64,000 nt of DNA from positions 1,984,001 through 2,048,000 of the forward strand of contig OX377204.1 of the NCBI GenBank assembly GCA_947396885.1, in the 5' to 3' direction. The position numbers and the translations under genes were made by a program. Positions 32,546 through 42,708 of the stretch are shown here, in pieces (positions within the stretch are counted from its first letter, which is position 1; every line of letters begins with the position of its first letter). This DNA comes from Heligmosomoides polygyrus polygyrus. Taxonomy: Eukaryota > Nematoda > Chromadorea > Rhabditida > Heligmosomidae. Under the pieces are notes generated by a model. That model saw only the letters and a list, made by a program, of their open reading frames with translations. It searched no databases and had not been told where the DNA came from.

Positions 32546-33381
32546 GCCAACATATCCCTCATCTCTCGCTCGTAGAAAGTTATGTAGGTGGGCCGGTACC
32601 TTACCTCTTATCTAAAACATCTGCCACTGATGGAATCAGCTCTCGTGCTCCTTACTCATGTCATCGTTCCCGGAAAACTTTGCCCGACGACTTGAAGACT
32701 TCTCGAGACGTAGAGGTCTCTTTTGACTTTAGGATTTACTCTTTAGTTTTATTATTTTTGACGTTTCAGGAGATTCTGCTGGTGAAGTGAGCTTTCCATA
32801 TCCATGCTAACATAAAACGAATGATACCTCCAAATATCATGAAAACTTTGCCCTTTTTCACTCCCCGGAGTCTCTTCAACTGCACTTGCAGGCCGCCCAC
32901 TGCCCTTCATCACTCATACGTCCGCGTGTACCGAGCGAAGCTTAATCTATGGTGCTCCCTCCGAATAATGTTCTGTTCACTAGTGGCCACTTGATGCTCA
33001 CTTGTTCTCTTTTTTACGCATGCGTTTTTATGAAAAGCTGTTCCTGAGTTTTTTTCTGCTAAACTGTCAGCCATTTGTCGTCGACTTTATATTGTTCCTG
33101 TTTTTATTCCTGTCGCTGATAATAAACTTATTATTATTATTATTAGTATTATTCGAACAGATCACTATTTTCTTTTCTTTTCCTTTTTCAAACTATCTAG
33201 CCTATCGGTTAAAACCTTACTTTTATGATACTCAACCCGGTGCTTTTTAAGGCTGCTGTTTCAATCGTCGAATAAGGAATTAACATGCATTGAGTAAATA
33301 ATTAGTGAATTGGCGTCTCTTATAATGGTCTATAATGAATAACATTACAAACCAACAGCAGAAAAATAGCTTTCTTTTCAG
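32546..33381. other. No gene seen
   Basis: Includes T-rich low-complexity DNA (33010-33190) and an ATTATTATT run near 33130. Upstream exons of the 33382 gene are not defined. Confidence 0.3.
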
Positions 33382-33602
33382 TACCGCATCCATCCACTAC
33401 AGGGCAAGGTGGGCAAAAAACGTTATTTTTCATTCTTCGACAACATGCATAATATCTTCTATTTCAGAAGAAACATCAACGCGAAGGCGAACTGCAGGTA
33501 ATCGTGGGTTCGATGCAAATGAAAATTGTGAAGGCCGCGGAGTTTGTTAGCCACCTAAATACTGCTCACTCTAAAACAAAAAGCAGCAAACAGAAACTTT
33601 GA
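33382..33602 (+). CDS. Last two exons of an unrecognised gene
   Basis: Exon 33382-33408 (acceptor TTTCTTTTCAG, donor GTGGGC; codes YRIHPLQGK) and exon 33468-33602 (acceptor CTATTTCAG; KKHQREGELQVIVGSMQMKI, VKAAEFVSHLNTAH and a basic tail KTKSSKQKL, stop TGA). Both junctions are phase 0 and the 59-base intron is of normal nematode size. A degenerate paralogue of the same exon-intron-exon module is at 38475-38606. No poly(A) signal of perfect form follows closely. No family recognised. Confidence 0.5.
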
Positions 33603-34103
33603 ACAGCAGTGCGCTTCACAGAAGGAGTTCATGAACGATTCAAAATGGTGTCCTTGTTTGAGGAAATAAGCTCAGTGGAGTGCTTTGCATGCTGGTACAT
33701 CAAAAGCGTTATTTATCAACTTATTACGCTTTGATTTTTTTCAAAAGCGCTCTATTGCTCCGAGATCGTAAATTAACTGCCAGACTGGGTTGGGAAGAGA
33801 AAAACTCTGACTTCTCTACTGGTTTACCTTATCATCAGTTCGTGTAACCGGAGCACGCAAGTTGAGAGCTGCGTCTGAATAAACATGGAACTTGTGGTGA
33901 GCCAGCAGGAAGTGTCAATCTCATACACGCCATGAAACGATTTTCAGTTCAGCCACCGTTTAGGCCAAACAAGCCCCATCCCTTCGTGATTTGCTGCGTA
34001 GTCTCACGACAGCAGAAAACAACAAAATACTAATTCATTCGCTGTGATGTTTCTGATTCTGTGCCAGCGAGGTGGGCAGGTTGAAAAAATTTATTATTGC
34101 CCT
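33603..34103. other. No gene seen
   Basis: Unique sequence between the exon and the Penelope-like fragment. Confidence 0.3.
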
Positions 34104-34615
34104 GACGTTTCGACCATTTCTTCGTCCTCAGAGGCTTAGAAACGGCTTGAAGTTCTTAATTTGTATGCTACCCGACCAACGCTTCCCCGCACTGCCATTT
34201 CTGATCTAAAATCACGAATGGCGCGAAACTCAACAAATGCTGAAGGTGAGTTCATGCAAGCTCCCACCACTGAGAATAGCAGTGTCGATACAACTCATTG
34301 TTAGCAGACCAGCAGCAAATACGATTAACTCTTGCCTATGATATAGTCCCGCGGAATAAAATGTCACCGCTTCGTTTGCTAGCCAGAGTTCTTTAGTACT
34401 ATCCGCAGCGGTCTGCTGGTCTCCCAAATACATTTGTTACCACACTCACCACATCGAATCCTATAAATTACTCCATTTTTTTGAGCAGTCGCCAGTTCCA
34501 CGGTATGGGCAAATAAAACAATTATCTGATATACACTAAGTCTATTCCACACAACAACAAACACCAGGAAGCGCGAGTGGAACGGAGTTCCCTGTCCAGA
34601 CGCGAACAACTCCAT
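34104..34615 (-). mobile_element. Penelope-like element fragment: GIY-YIG endonuclease and terminal motif
   Basis: Minus frame 34379-34615 contains GVIYRIRCGECGNKCIWETS followed by RPLRI, the start of a GIY-YIG endonuclease domain with the C..C pair seen in Penelope-like elements. The GIYIGET core is damaged (CIWET) and a stop follows; later sequence shifts frame. At 34104-34131 the minus strand has the terminal hairpin motif CTGAGGAC...GAAACGTC. Dead fragment. Confidence 0.65.
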
Positions 34616-35305
34616 GTGGTGGAAGCGGGTTGGTAATACCGAAAGGTTCAGATTTTTGCAGCTTAAGGCTTAAATAAAATGTAGTACTTGGCTTCTTATT
34701 TTTCCTTCTTCAAAATTAGATTGTTCACACCATATTGTTTGCAACCACATTGCTTTTTAGATGGGACGAGGCGCCCTCCTGACAGTAGCCATAATCGTGA
34801 AGAAGAAGGTGGGAAAACTGAATCATTTTTGCTGCTACTAAGAACAAAACAGAATTTTTTTTTTTGAAAAAACGGAGTTTCCGTTTTTATTACAAAGTAA
34901 AAATACTCCCACTAGAAGTGTTCGCTCTTAAACTTCCAGTAACCATTTAAGGTCTATCCAGTAGTTTCTATACCCGCCGGGCCTGCTAGTTCCACTTTTG
35001 TCGAAAAATAGCACCTAAAACTTAAAAATGTACTTTTTTGTCTCACAAGCTAGCATCACGTGGACCTCACCTTCTCCATTCCGTGTTCATGTGCGCACAA
35101 GCGAAGTCGAGCGTGGTAGCTCTATGGTAGCCGGGCAAGCAAGGTGCTCACATCGCAAGTTAACGAAAAAAGATATGGGCTACGGTTTAGGCTGCTTAGA
35201 ATCGTCAATTTGGATATACAGTGAAGTTCAAATGACGTCATAGGTCGTTCGCGGACTGGTGTTGTTGGAAGAAGCCGGCAGAGTCAGGCGACTCCTTCTG
35301 GGGTG
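34616..35305. other. No gene seen
   Basis: Holds an open frame at 35028-35243 without splice signals or recognisable domain. Confidence 0.3.
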
Positions 35306-35390
35306 GGATTCATTAACGACTTACATAACTTTAACAGAGATTTTACTGCGAAAAACTTAGATAACGCGGCTTATCGTTCACCTATCTTAC
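35306..35390. repeat. MITE family A, left half
   Basis: GGGATTCATTAACGACTTAC through GATAACGCGGCTTATCG, then the match stops. It abuts the minus-oriented terminal motif of the composite repeat (TATATATAATCGGATAATG). Confidence 0.55.
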
Positions 35391-35639
35391 CTATATATAA
35401 TCGGATAATGTCACGTGCCTGTCACGGGGAGTGGGACTGAAGCCAAGAGATACGGGGGCCTACGACATTGCGGCGTATGGCAGCCGGGTTTTATTTCAAC
35501 TTAATCATGGGCGATTGCTGGCGAACTTATAACTTGGCGGCGGGTTCACGATATATTCAGCAGGCGTCGTGTCTCAGAATATAAATGGGGACCAAGTGCG
35601 GAGCGTAGGAATTCACAAGACGTGCTGAAGACCTCGTCC

Positions 35640-35930
35640 GATGTGCGTAGGGATCCGGAAGACACGTCGGCAACCGTGTATGGCGAGCCTTAGACGTGCC
35701 GAACACGTCGGCAACCGCGTGTGGCGAGCCGTAGACGTGCCGAACACGTCGGCAACCCTGCATGGCGAGCCGGAGACGTGCTGAACACGTCGGCCACCGT
35801 GCATGGCGAGCCGTAGATTTGCCGAACACGTCGGCAACCGCACACGGCGAGCCTTAGATGAGCCGAACACGTCGGCAACCGCACATGGCGAGCGTTAGAT
35901 GAGCCGAACACGTCGGCAACCGTGCCTGAT
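35640..35930. repeat. 41-bp GC-rich minisatellite
   Basis: Seven units of AACACGTCGGCAACCGCGTG plus TGGCGAGCCGTAGACGTGCCG with few changes. One related unit at 55450-55500 lies beside the composite repeat terminal module. Overlapping Arg/Cys-rich minus-strand frames are a consequence of a 41-base period, not genes. Confidence 0.8.
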
Positions 35931-36249
35931 CATTAAGATGATCATCGAGTAGAGGCGTTCGCAGCAGGGAAGGCAATCGATATCGATCGATATTATCGAT
36001 TTTTCTGGATGTCGTTCAAGCGGAACGAAACTTCAGCCCTGGGGGAAATCGAGTTCGCTGAACACGTGTCTGAAGTTTGTTTTTGAGGTATCGATCACCA
36101 TCATTCGATATTGATAAAAATTATTCATGGCTGTCGTTCACTTTTTCTGTTTCTTTCTAACCTGCCGCAGTCGACGCAGTTAAGGTGTTCTTCCTGTGGA
36201 AACCATGACATAGGTTGCAGCTAAAATTGATGATGAGAAGTTATCACTA
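35931..36249. other. No gene seen
   Basis: Contains small palindromes (ATCGATATCGATCGATATTA near 35970) only. Confidence 0.3.
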
Positions 36250-36325
36250 GGTTTTACTGTATAGAGTGCAGCCGTCAGTGCGGCCCACGGGCCGCTATGA
36301 CGGCTGCACTCTATACAGTAAAACC
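36250..36325. repeat. Perfect 28-bp-arm hairpin
   Basis: Arms 36250-36277 and 36298-36325 are exact complements (GGTTTTACTGTATAGAGTGC at the outer end). The 20-base centre holds a further GCGGCCC/GGGCCGC stem. Either a tiny MITE or a structured RNA. No target duplication identified. Confidence 0.8.
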
Positions 36326-36384
36326 AGTTTTATCGCATTGAAAGTATGAAGGTCTAAAAGCTAGGAAAAGGAGTTGGTCGGAGC

Positions 36385-36425
36385 CTTCTCTTCTCGGGGT
36401 TTGGGGCGAAGCCCCCAACCATTCG
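36385..36425 (-). repeat. GGGGCTTCGCCCC hairpin motif of the composite repeat
   Basis: Minus strand GGTTGGGGGCTTCGCCCC followed by AAACCCCGAGAAGAGAA. The same motif begins the composite loci at 12722 and 56830. Confidence 0.55.
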
Positions 36426-36492
36426 TCGGCGGCCGCTAGGCCGCTGTCGACTAGTCCCTTGATAAGCCGCGCTATCAGGGATTTCGGTTGTA

Positions 36493-37747
36493 CCAGGCTG
36501 TCCAATAATTCTTGTCCGAGAATTTCACCATTTTTATTTTTTTTCAACTTTATTGAAAAACAAGTCTAATCAACAATATAATCACCACAGTTATCCACAA
36601 CAGTGGCCCATCGATTGGGCAGGTCGCCGATGCCCTTCGCCCAGAACTCCGGGGGCTGCGACTCGAAGAAGTCCGCGATCTCGGATTTGAGGTTGTCGTA
36701 GTTGGTGAATTTTCTTCCGGCCAAATGGTGCTTCAGCGGGCGGAACAAGTGGTAGGCGGAGGGGGCGAGGTCCGGGGAATACGGCGGATGGGCAACCGTC
36801 TCCCAGCCGAGCGTCGCCAACTTCTGCTGGGTCTCCTTCGCCACGTGGGGGCGCGCGTTGTCATGCAGCAGGTGGACCGAGGCCCTTCGGGGACGCTTTT
36901 CTCGGATGGCGGCGGCTGGTTTCTCGAGCTGATCGGTGTAGATGGAGGCGGTGACCGTCCTGCCTTGCGGGAGCAGCTCGAAGTACAGCATGTCCTTGGC
37001 GTCCCACCAGCAGCAGAGCATGATCTTCAGCGGGTGCAGGTCGGCTTTCGGCGTCGTCGGCGGCTCTTCTCCGCGCGGGATTCAGTCGGCACGGCGGGCG
37101 ACGTTGTCGTAGAGGACCCAGCTCTCATCCTCAGTGGCCAGGTCCTCGAGAAACTCCTTGCGATGCAGACGAAGGAGGAGGGACTGGCAGACGGCCACGC
37201 GGCTCCGCTTGTTGGCGTCCGTTAGACGGTGGGGGATCGAACGGGCCAGAACTTTGTGGTAGCCGAGTAAGATGAGTCGATTGTGGATGGTGGACTTGCT
37301 GCAGCCGAGCGTCGTCGCCAGTTCACGGGTGGTAGCTTCCTGCTTCTCCTTGATACAGCGACGGACTTCGTCATCATCCACCGTAGAAGGCCTCCCGCTG
37401 TGCTCCCTGTCCTCGAGGCGCGTGTCGCCGCTCTTGAAACGATTGAACCAGCGCCTGACTGTGCGTTGGGACACTGCATCCTCCTTGCACGCTCTGCAGA
37501 TGTTGGCGACCGCGGTGCCCGTGTCGTTGCCCAGCAGCCACTCGTAGTACACGAACGTACGAATTCGACCTTGGTCCATTTTAGCTTGTACTGGTAGCTA
37601 GACGCAGCGACTGCGCCTTATATACCCCTAGCGTGGAACTCTGCAGAACCTTCTAGAAGGCTTTTGCACTTGCCTGATATTATAACACTTCTAAGGAAAA
37701 TTATAGAATTTTGAAAATTGTCGGACAGGAATTATTGGACAGCCTGG
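36493..37747 (-). mobile_element. Mariner lineage M4, GC-rich, complete length
   Basis: 1255 bp with TA at 36491-36492 and 37748-37749. Termini CCAGGCTGTCCAATAATTCT and complement CCAGGCTGTCCAATAATTCC extend about 33 bp. Coding part is markedly richer in G and C than flanking DNA and uses G/C third bases, unlike the other mariners here, which suggests a different source or young age. Confidence 0.88.
36566..37579 (-). pseudogene. Mariner transposase (M4): one stop and a lost catalytic residue
   Basis: A single frame of 337 sense/stop positions from MDQGRIRTFVYYEWLLGND to VVDNCGDYIVD. HTH1 (NICRACKEDAVSQRTVRRWF), HTH2 (TTLGCSKSTIHNRLILLG) and linker IPHRLTDANK are intact. First Asp block EDESWVLYDN and second LLHDNARPH are present. 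An in-frame TGA at 37082-37084 replaces the Trp expected in ARRADW, and the third catalytic Asp is Ala (SPDLAPSAYHLF). Otherwise it is uninterrupted, the least decayed transposase in the window. Confidence 0.88.
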
Positions 37748-37795
37748 TAATTTTTGCTGTTAAATTGCTGTAAGTCGTTGATGAATCCGCTCATG

Positions 37796-38474
37796 GATAA
37801 CTTTCTTGGGAGACCAGTCATTGTTTTCCTTCGCAGTCTTCCATCTCCTTTTGGTAACGGTTGATGCAGTAATGAGACCGTCCTATTTGAGCCGCGATCT
37901 TTCTGTTCGAAAGACCCGTCGAGTGAAGTACATTAGCTTGAGTTTGTTCATAAATAGAAAGCTTGGTGCATTTGGGCATAGACGATGCAAATTATGCTAC
38001 CCATCGCTTTTCGCGCTTATCTATACCTGAATTTAACACGGAGAAAACTTTGAACGAAAAAATCCAAGCGCACCTGTAATTTTGCACCCGTCCACATCTT
38101 CTATATTTCAATTTCATTGTATCTTGCACTATCCAGTTTTGCTGTCTGCAGGCCGTATAGAAGTCTTAGCTGAGGAATACGGTGGTGACATCGTTGAGAG
38201 TTTGTATGAGGTTTTTGGCCACGAATAAATTAATCAGTGGTGGATCTATAATTTTGCATCGGGGTGCACCGTTCACTAGCAGTACTCAATGCTCGCCGAC
38301 TTTCTGCACTTTTCTATTTACTATGCAAAATGATGCTCGTTACGTGCAGTAGTCTATACTTAATTTCGAGTTCTCAAGGCTATTAGGTGTCCTTCCCCTT
38401 CAGAAACAACTTTCGTCAAGGTTTTTCTTTAGCACCAAATCCAAAATTCTGCTATATTAAAAACATAATTTCAG
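37796..38474. other. No gene seen
   Basis: Unique sequence; short frame 37806-38030 lacks support. Confidence 0.3.
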
Positions 38475-38606
38475 TTAGAGCAAGTGGCTTACTTCCAGTT
38501 GTATCAACCACAGGACAAGGTGAGTCTAGTGACTCTTATCATTCATTCTTCGAGTGAGCAACTTATTGCAGTTTAGGAGAAACATCAACACGAAATCGAT
38601 CTCGAG
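38475..38606 (+). pseudogene. Diverged paralogue of the 33382 two-exon module
   Basis: Acceptor AATTTCAG at 38474 or TTCCAG at 38498, coding LYQPQDK up to donor GTGAGT at 38520; then acceptor GCAGTTTAG and EKHQHEIDLE at 38577-38606. The second exon is exactly as long as its 33468 counterpart up to that point (30 bases) and the intron is also similar (TTCATTCTTCGA). Reading on gives VLR and a stop, so the longer C-terminus of the other copy is lost unless a donor GTACTG is used. Either a broken copy or a gene continuing toward 39.4 kb. Confidence 0.4.
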
Positions 38607-39094
38607 GTACTGCGATAGATTCTTTTTAATGGAAAGGTTGGAAGGTTACCAATTTTGTGAATTGCTCACGGTGTCTAACTTCGAACAACTAGTGTTCGTG
38701 TGAAGTATCCTCTACGATATGTCGAGCATGGAGAATAGGTGCACGATATGGAAGAAGTAAAATGCGAAGTTCACTGACCTTGTGACGTTAAGAACATCTG
38801 ACACTCGTGGTGGTACAATAAAGTACGATGCTGTAAGAGCCAAACGAAATTGTAGGGGCTTCTTTTTCTTGCATAGGACCCTTCCCTCACATGAGGAGCT
38901 TTGCAAAAGACAGAAACTTCTCAGGAATTATAAAACTTTAAAAAATTCTAAAATTACATCTGAACCTATAACTTACTGATGCCTTAGATGTCGTCCATCA
39001 CTTGCTTTTTAGCTAATTATTATGTGTAGATTGTATACGTTTTTCTCGTTTGGTGATTTTTTATTATACAGATTGCGCACAATAGTACTTGCAT

Positions 39095-39127
39095 TCTTGT
39101 AAATAAATAAATAAATAAATAAATAAA
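39095..39127 (+). repeat. AAAT microsatellite / LINE tail
   Basis: TTGTAAATAAATAAATAAAT repeat, typical 3' tail of a non-LTR insertion on the plus strand. Confidence 0.4.
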
Positions 39128-39387
39128 GTGCGAACCGTTTTCCAAAATAGGCATGAAAGGTGATAGACGGTGTTTAGCACTATGTTCTTAGAAACACTTT
39201 GTCAAATAGTCCACAATTTACTTTTGCCCGTTTATCTGTTCGCAAAAACCATTATCGATAAAGCTATGTTATCAATAATATGACGTTTTCAGTAATAGCG
39301 CCAAATTTATTACAAGTTGTTCAATGTATGGGAAATTGTACCTGATCTCTCTGGCACAGTTTCCTATACATCCACGAACAACTGCAG

Positions 39388-39481
39388 GCGGCTTAACTTC
39401 GACTATTCGATGTCTAATTTCTAAAACGCGTGATCTGATCAGACGCCCAGTGACATTGACTTTAGGACACGGATTATTTGG
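39388..39481 (+). CDS. Candidate upstream exon with an MSP-like half-repeat
   Basis: Acceptor ACAACTGCAG, donor GTAGAA. The frame LTSTIRCLISKTRDLIRRPV then TLTLGHGLF resembles the second half of the MSP repeats in the gene at 42.7-56.2 kb (IKC, then a P, then a hydrophobic strand). If real it would lie upstream in that gene. Joining phases to 42709 are not closed, so this is tentative. Confidence 0.3.
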
Positions 39482-39559
39482 TAGAATTATTCAAAAGACA
39501 GTTCTTTGAGATTGCTGTTTCCTGAGCTTCATTATACTAACGTCTTCTCACCAGTTGCG

Positions 39560-40640
39560 AAACTCAAGCTGTCCAATATTTATTGACGTTTTGGACCTTA
39601 AGCCCTATTTCAGGTCAAAAACAACCATGCCACATATCACTCACATACGCTTAACAGAACAGCTGACTCTTTACGGTCTTGGACCACACGGTAAGCAAAG
39701 AAGAAAGAGAGGCAAGAACTTTCTGTTGGATGAAAATGAAACGTAAATGAAGTGCAGGGTCTCTGTTATATACATTTACGGACAGTAATCGGTATCCCAT
39801 CTTTCAATTTCGCCATTATCCTCAGTAGCCACGCGGTGCGCCCTCAGAGACTGATAAAGTTCATTGCATACTTTATTTCTTCCTTTTTGTTGATGGGTGA
39901 TAGTGCCTTATCTCCAGCGCTTTCTTGATCTTTCTCTCAACAGTATCTGTTAGGTTTCTGAGAAGAATTGAATCGACTCGTAGCTGCGGCAGTGGATCTT
40001 GTGCGTGCCTGGGACTGCGGTGTCTTGAGAATGGATTACCTGGGTAGCTTTGAGGGCTATGCCCCGCTCTTAAATGTTCATCCATTCTCTTTTCATGTGG
40101 TTTAGCTGTTTCACAAATGTAGAATTCATGACACCCCACACAGACCCCTCTGTACACCATTTGGCAAATCTGGTTGTCTTCTTCGTAGAAAACTTCTTCG
40201 TAGAAAACTTGAGCTATCCGAGTTTTCACACTGACTCTCGTTAGGACGCGGCGTTGTGGTGGGCGTAGCAACCATAAAGGTGGTCAAAGGACAAGGCAAC
40301 AAAAGAATCCGTGATGAGAGGCTTAATCCGAGGAGATCCACAGAAGCATCGCTGAGGCTTCAAGCAACGATACAACCTTGTGCCATATCCATTTAGCAGG
40401 AGGATTTCTTTGATTTGATCTTCCACTTCTTGAAAATTTGTAGAAGTGATGGTGATGGACTATGAACGACGTTCCGTTCTATATAAATACATGGGATAAC
40501 AACTCCGTGAATGTACAAGGATGTTGTAGTATGCCGGTTTCCTATACGACACACTACTGAATTGACATTCCAATATTTTCACCCTTGTATTCAAAAATGG
40601 CAGAAATCCGTCCGAAGTCGGAGTCGCTGATGGTAAATCA
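39560..40640 (-). mobile_element. Penelope-like element, 3' half
   Basis: Minus strand in order: RT C-terminal part DGFLPFLNTRVKILECQF and SYRKPAYYNILVHSRSCYP (40613-40460), EDQIKEILLLNGYG (40420), then GIY-YIG domain 40271-39873 (VYRGVCVGCHEFYICETAKP, HEKRMDEHLRAG, NPFSRHRSPRH, ERKIKKALEIRHYHP), with frameshifts between parts. The terminal motif follows at 39575-39606 with a damaged core (CTGAAATAGGGC...CAAAACGTC). Upstream RT motifs are missing. Confidence 0.78.
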
Positions 40641-41040
40641 ATCGGAGAGTAAGATCCAGGAAGCGCTGGAGATGAAGCACTGGCAAACCCATCAAAAAGA
40701 AGGAGGAGATGAAGTATGCAATGAACCGTATCAGTCTCTGAAGGTGCACGGCGTGGCTGCTGAAGATAATGGCGACGTTGAGAGACGGGAGACCGCACTG
40801 TCTGAGGATGTATATAAAGTGCCCAAAGACCCTGCACTTCATTTACGGCCAAACCGCCCAACTGGAGGTCGTTGCCCCTCCCTCCCCCCCCCCTTACTCC
40901 TTTTCCTTAAGGTCCAGGTCTGTAAAGCGTCAGTTGTTCTGTTGAGGGAGTATGTGGGATGTGTGGCATAGTTATTGTAGACCTAAAGAAGGGCTTAAGA
41001 CCCGAAACGGCAACAAATATTGGACAACTTCGAGGTGCAA
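40640..41040 (+). mobile_element. Second Penelope-like fragment, opposite orientation
   Basis: The plus frame carries ESKIQEALEMKHWQTHQKEG, the last part of the GIY-YIG protein, then a 3' region and the terminal motif at 40980-41010 (CTAAAGAAGGGCTTAAGACC then CGAAACGG, one core base changed). Together with 39560-40640 it forms a head-to-head inverted pair with both termini outward. Confidence 0.65.
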
Positions 41041-41328
41041 ATTTACAAGAGGACAAAATAGAATTATATAGAGTGCACAAAGCACAAATGACGTACTCCC
41101 AGATTGTAGAAAAAAGCAAGAACAACAGGTTGGAAAGTCTGTATCAGCAGAATTTTAGTCAAAAAGGTGGATTGAAACTATATCATGAAACAGACCTTAG
41201 AATCGTCCAACCACATGTTGAACAGCAATTTTTCGGTAGGCAGTGCACGTTTTAAAAAACGGTTAAAACTTATTCGTTCTTCACTAAAGTTTACCTCAAT
41301 CGTTAATCCAATCGAATGCTTTGTTCAG

Positions 41329-41367
41329 ATTCAACAAGGCGTGTTCTTGACAGCCTCGACGAAGCGG
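41329..41367 (+). CDS. Candidate micro-exon
   Basis: Acceptor CTTTGTTCAG, 39 bases, donor GTGAGATT. Frames 0 (IQQGVFLTASTKR) and 1 (STRRVLDSLDEA) are open. It would sit 1.3 kb upstream of the first firm exon of the MSP-repeat gene but its phase does not directly fit that exon. Confidence 0.25.
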
Positions 41368-41597
41368 GTGAGATTGTTATTCATTTTGTTAAATATAAGA
41401 GAAAGCAGTTTAATTTACTCGCTTTTAACTACTGCCATGCCTATTCTTCCTACTATCTTAACAAGATGGGTGATACCATCTCAGATAGTATCTGTTAGCA
41501 TAGCGTATTATTTGACCTTTCCAGTCACGACGCCTTCACCGCATGCCCTGAAGATACGCAAAATATATTGCTCATAAAGCGATGCTGATTCATGACT

Positions 41598-42120
41598 AAG
41601 GGGACGTTCAGAGCAGCATCGTGGCGTTAGGCCCCGTTTATACTTCCGACGCCGCGCGACGCAATGGCATGTAAAGTGGCCAAATTGATCGATAGCGTCG
41701 CTTGTTCAATGCGGCTACCATACGTAGCGTCGCGTCGCTCGGCGTCGAAGTATAAACGGAGCCTTAGGCCCCGTTTATACTTCGTCGCGGCACGACGCGA
41801 CGCCACGTATAGTGGCCATATTGATTGTGCGACGCGATCGATCAATTTGGCCTCATTGCGTGGCCATCGCGCCGCGCCGCGAGGAAGTTTAAACGGGGCC
41901 TCACGCGACGTAATGATAATCTCCCATATCGGTCAAGCGACGTCGCGTCGCCCGTTGCGAAGTCTCCATACTTGTTCTGTTGCGAACACCTTATCGTACG
42001 CTATCATCAGCATTGCCGCGCGATGATGATATCGATGTTCATTGCTGGGCTATTCGCTCATCGCTCGGTGATTATCTACTACGCTATCGTTTCGAGCACA
42101 TGGTGTTCATAGTACCAACA
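41598..42120. mobile_element. MITE family E relic carrying two MITE D copies
   Basis: GGGGACGTTCAGAGCAGCAT at 41600 resembles the terminus of the 56512-56820 element, and 41905-42120 (ACGTAATGATAATC; TGCGAACACCTTATCG) resembles its interior. Between them lie MITE D copies 41627-41766 and 41764-41903, which share the middle TTA, meaning that one inserted exactly at the edge of the other. Confidence 0.6.
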
Positions 42121-42313
42121 CCCTCGCAGAAGAGCGTGACACGATGATCGCGAATTTTAATGGCAAGGAACAGAACACAAAAAGAACAAAGACGTCTTTT
42201 AATATAGACTTCTCGAATGGATTTCTGTTTTGAATTCGCGACCATGATGCAGCAAACCTCGTAGCTTTTGAGCAGAAACTATAATAGATAACAAGGTTAA
42301 CAAAAAAAAACTG

Positions 42314-42345
42314 AAGGATCTATCCTAATCGGGAGGGAGGACATG
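42314..42345 (+). repeat. End of the 500-bp palindromic family
   Basis: GGATCTATCCTAATCGGGAG matches the terminus of the element at 23638. The opposite end is not found. Confidence 0.45.
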
Positions 42346-42708
42346 CGATATTTACCTCTCCATCGGCATAAGTGTCGTGAGGTGCTGAACGCAAATGTCG
42401 CACCCTAGCTCTATAGCCTAGGTGGCTATAGAGATGCTGTAGAGTTCATCACATGGTTTCGTCAAAGTTTCTAATACAATCCCAGAATGTCACCACAAAG
42501 TCGTGTAGAGGGTGCAACTATGTTGTGCAGTTATATATTGCACACTTTTAATAATAAGATTAGAGGCAACATACTGATGCGGTTTACTACAGACTTCATT
42601 TTTATGAAGGAATATTATTTGCTGCTCACCACTTTGTGTTTGTTTTCAAACCAATGTCTTATTAATAAAAAAACTTTTTTGCCGGTCAGATCCACTTTCA
42701 TATTTCAG

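Larger units (their letters stand above)
36462..37795. repeat. MITE family A copy split by a mariner
   Basis: GATAAGCCGCGCTATCAGGG on the left of the mariner M4 continues as GTTAAATTGCTGTAAGTCGT on the right, together rebuilding the right half of MITE A (compare 47660-47740). M4 used a TA inside it. Confidence 0.6.

Noticed and set aside
35557..35911. Arg/Cys-rich minus-strand ORFs as a repeat protein
   Set aside because: Period is 41 bases, not a multiple of three, so the frame rotates between units; pure minisatellite.
36725..37597. Plus-strand ORFs of 166, 104 and 91 codons
   Set aside because: Antisense of the GC-rich mariner transposase; open only because of G/C-rich third positions.
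41185..41577. 130-codon ORF
   Set aside because: T-rich, without domain; a better explanation for part of it is the small candidate exon 41329-41367 in a different frame.
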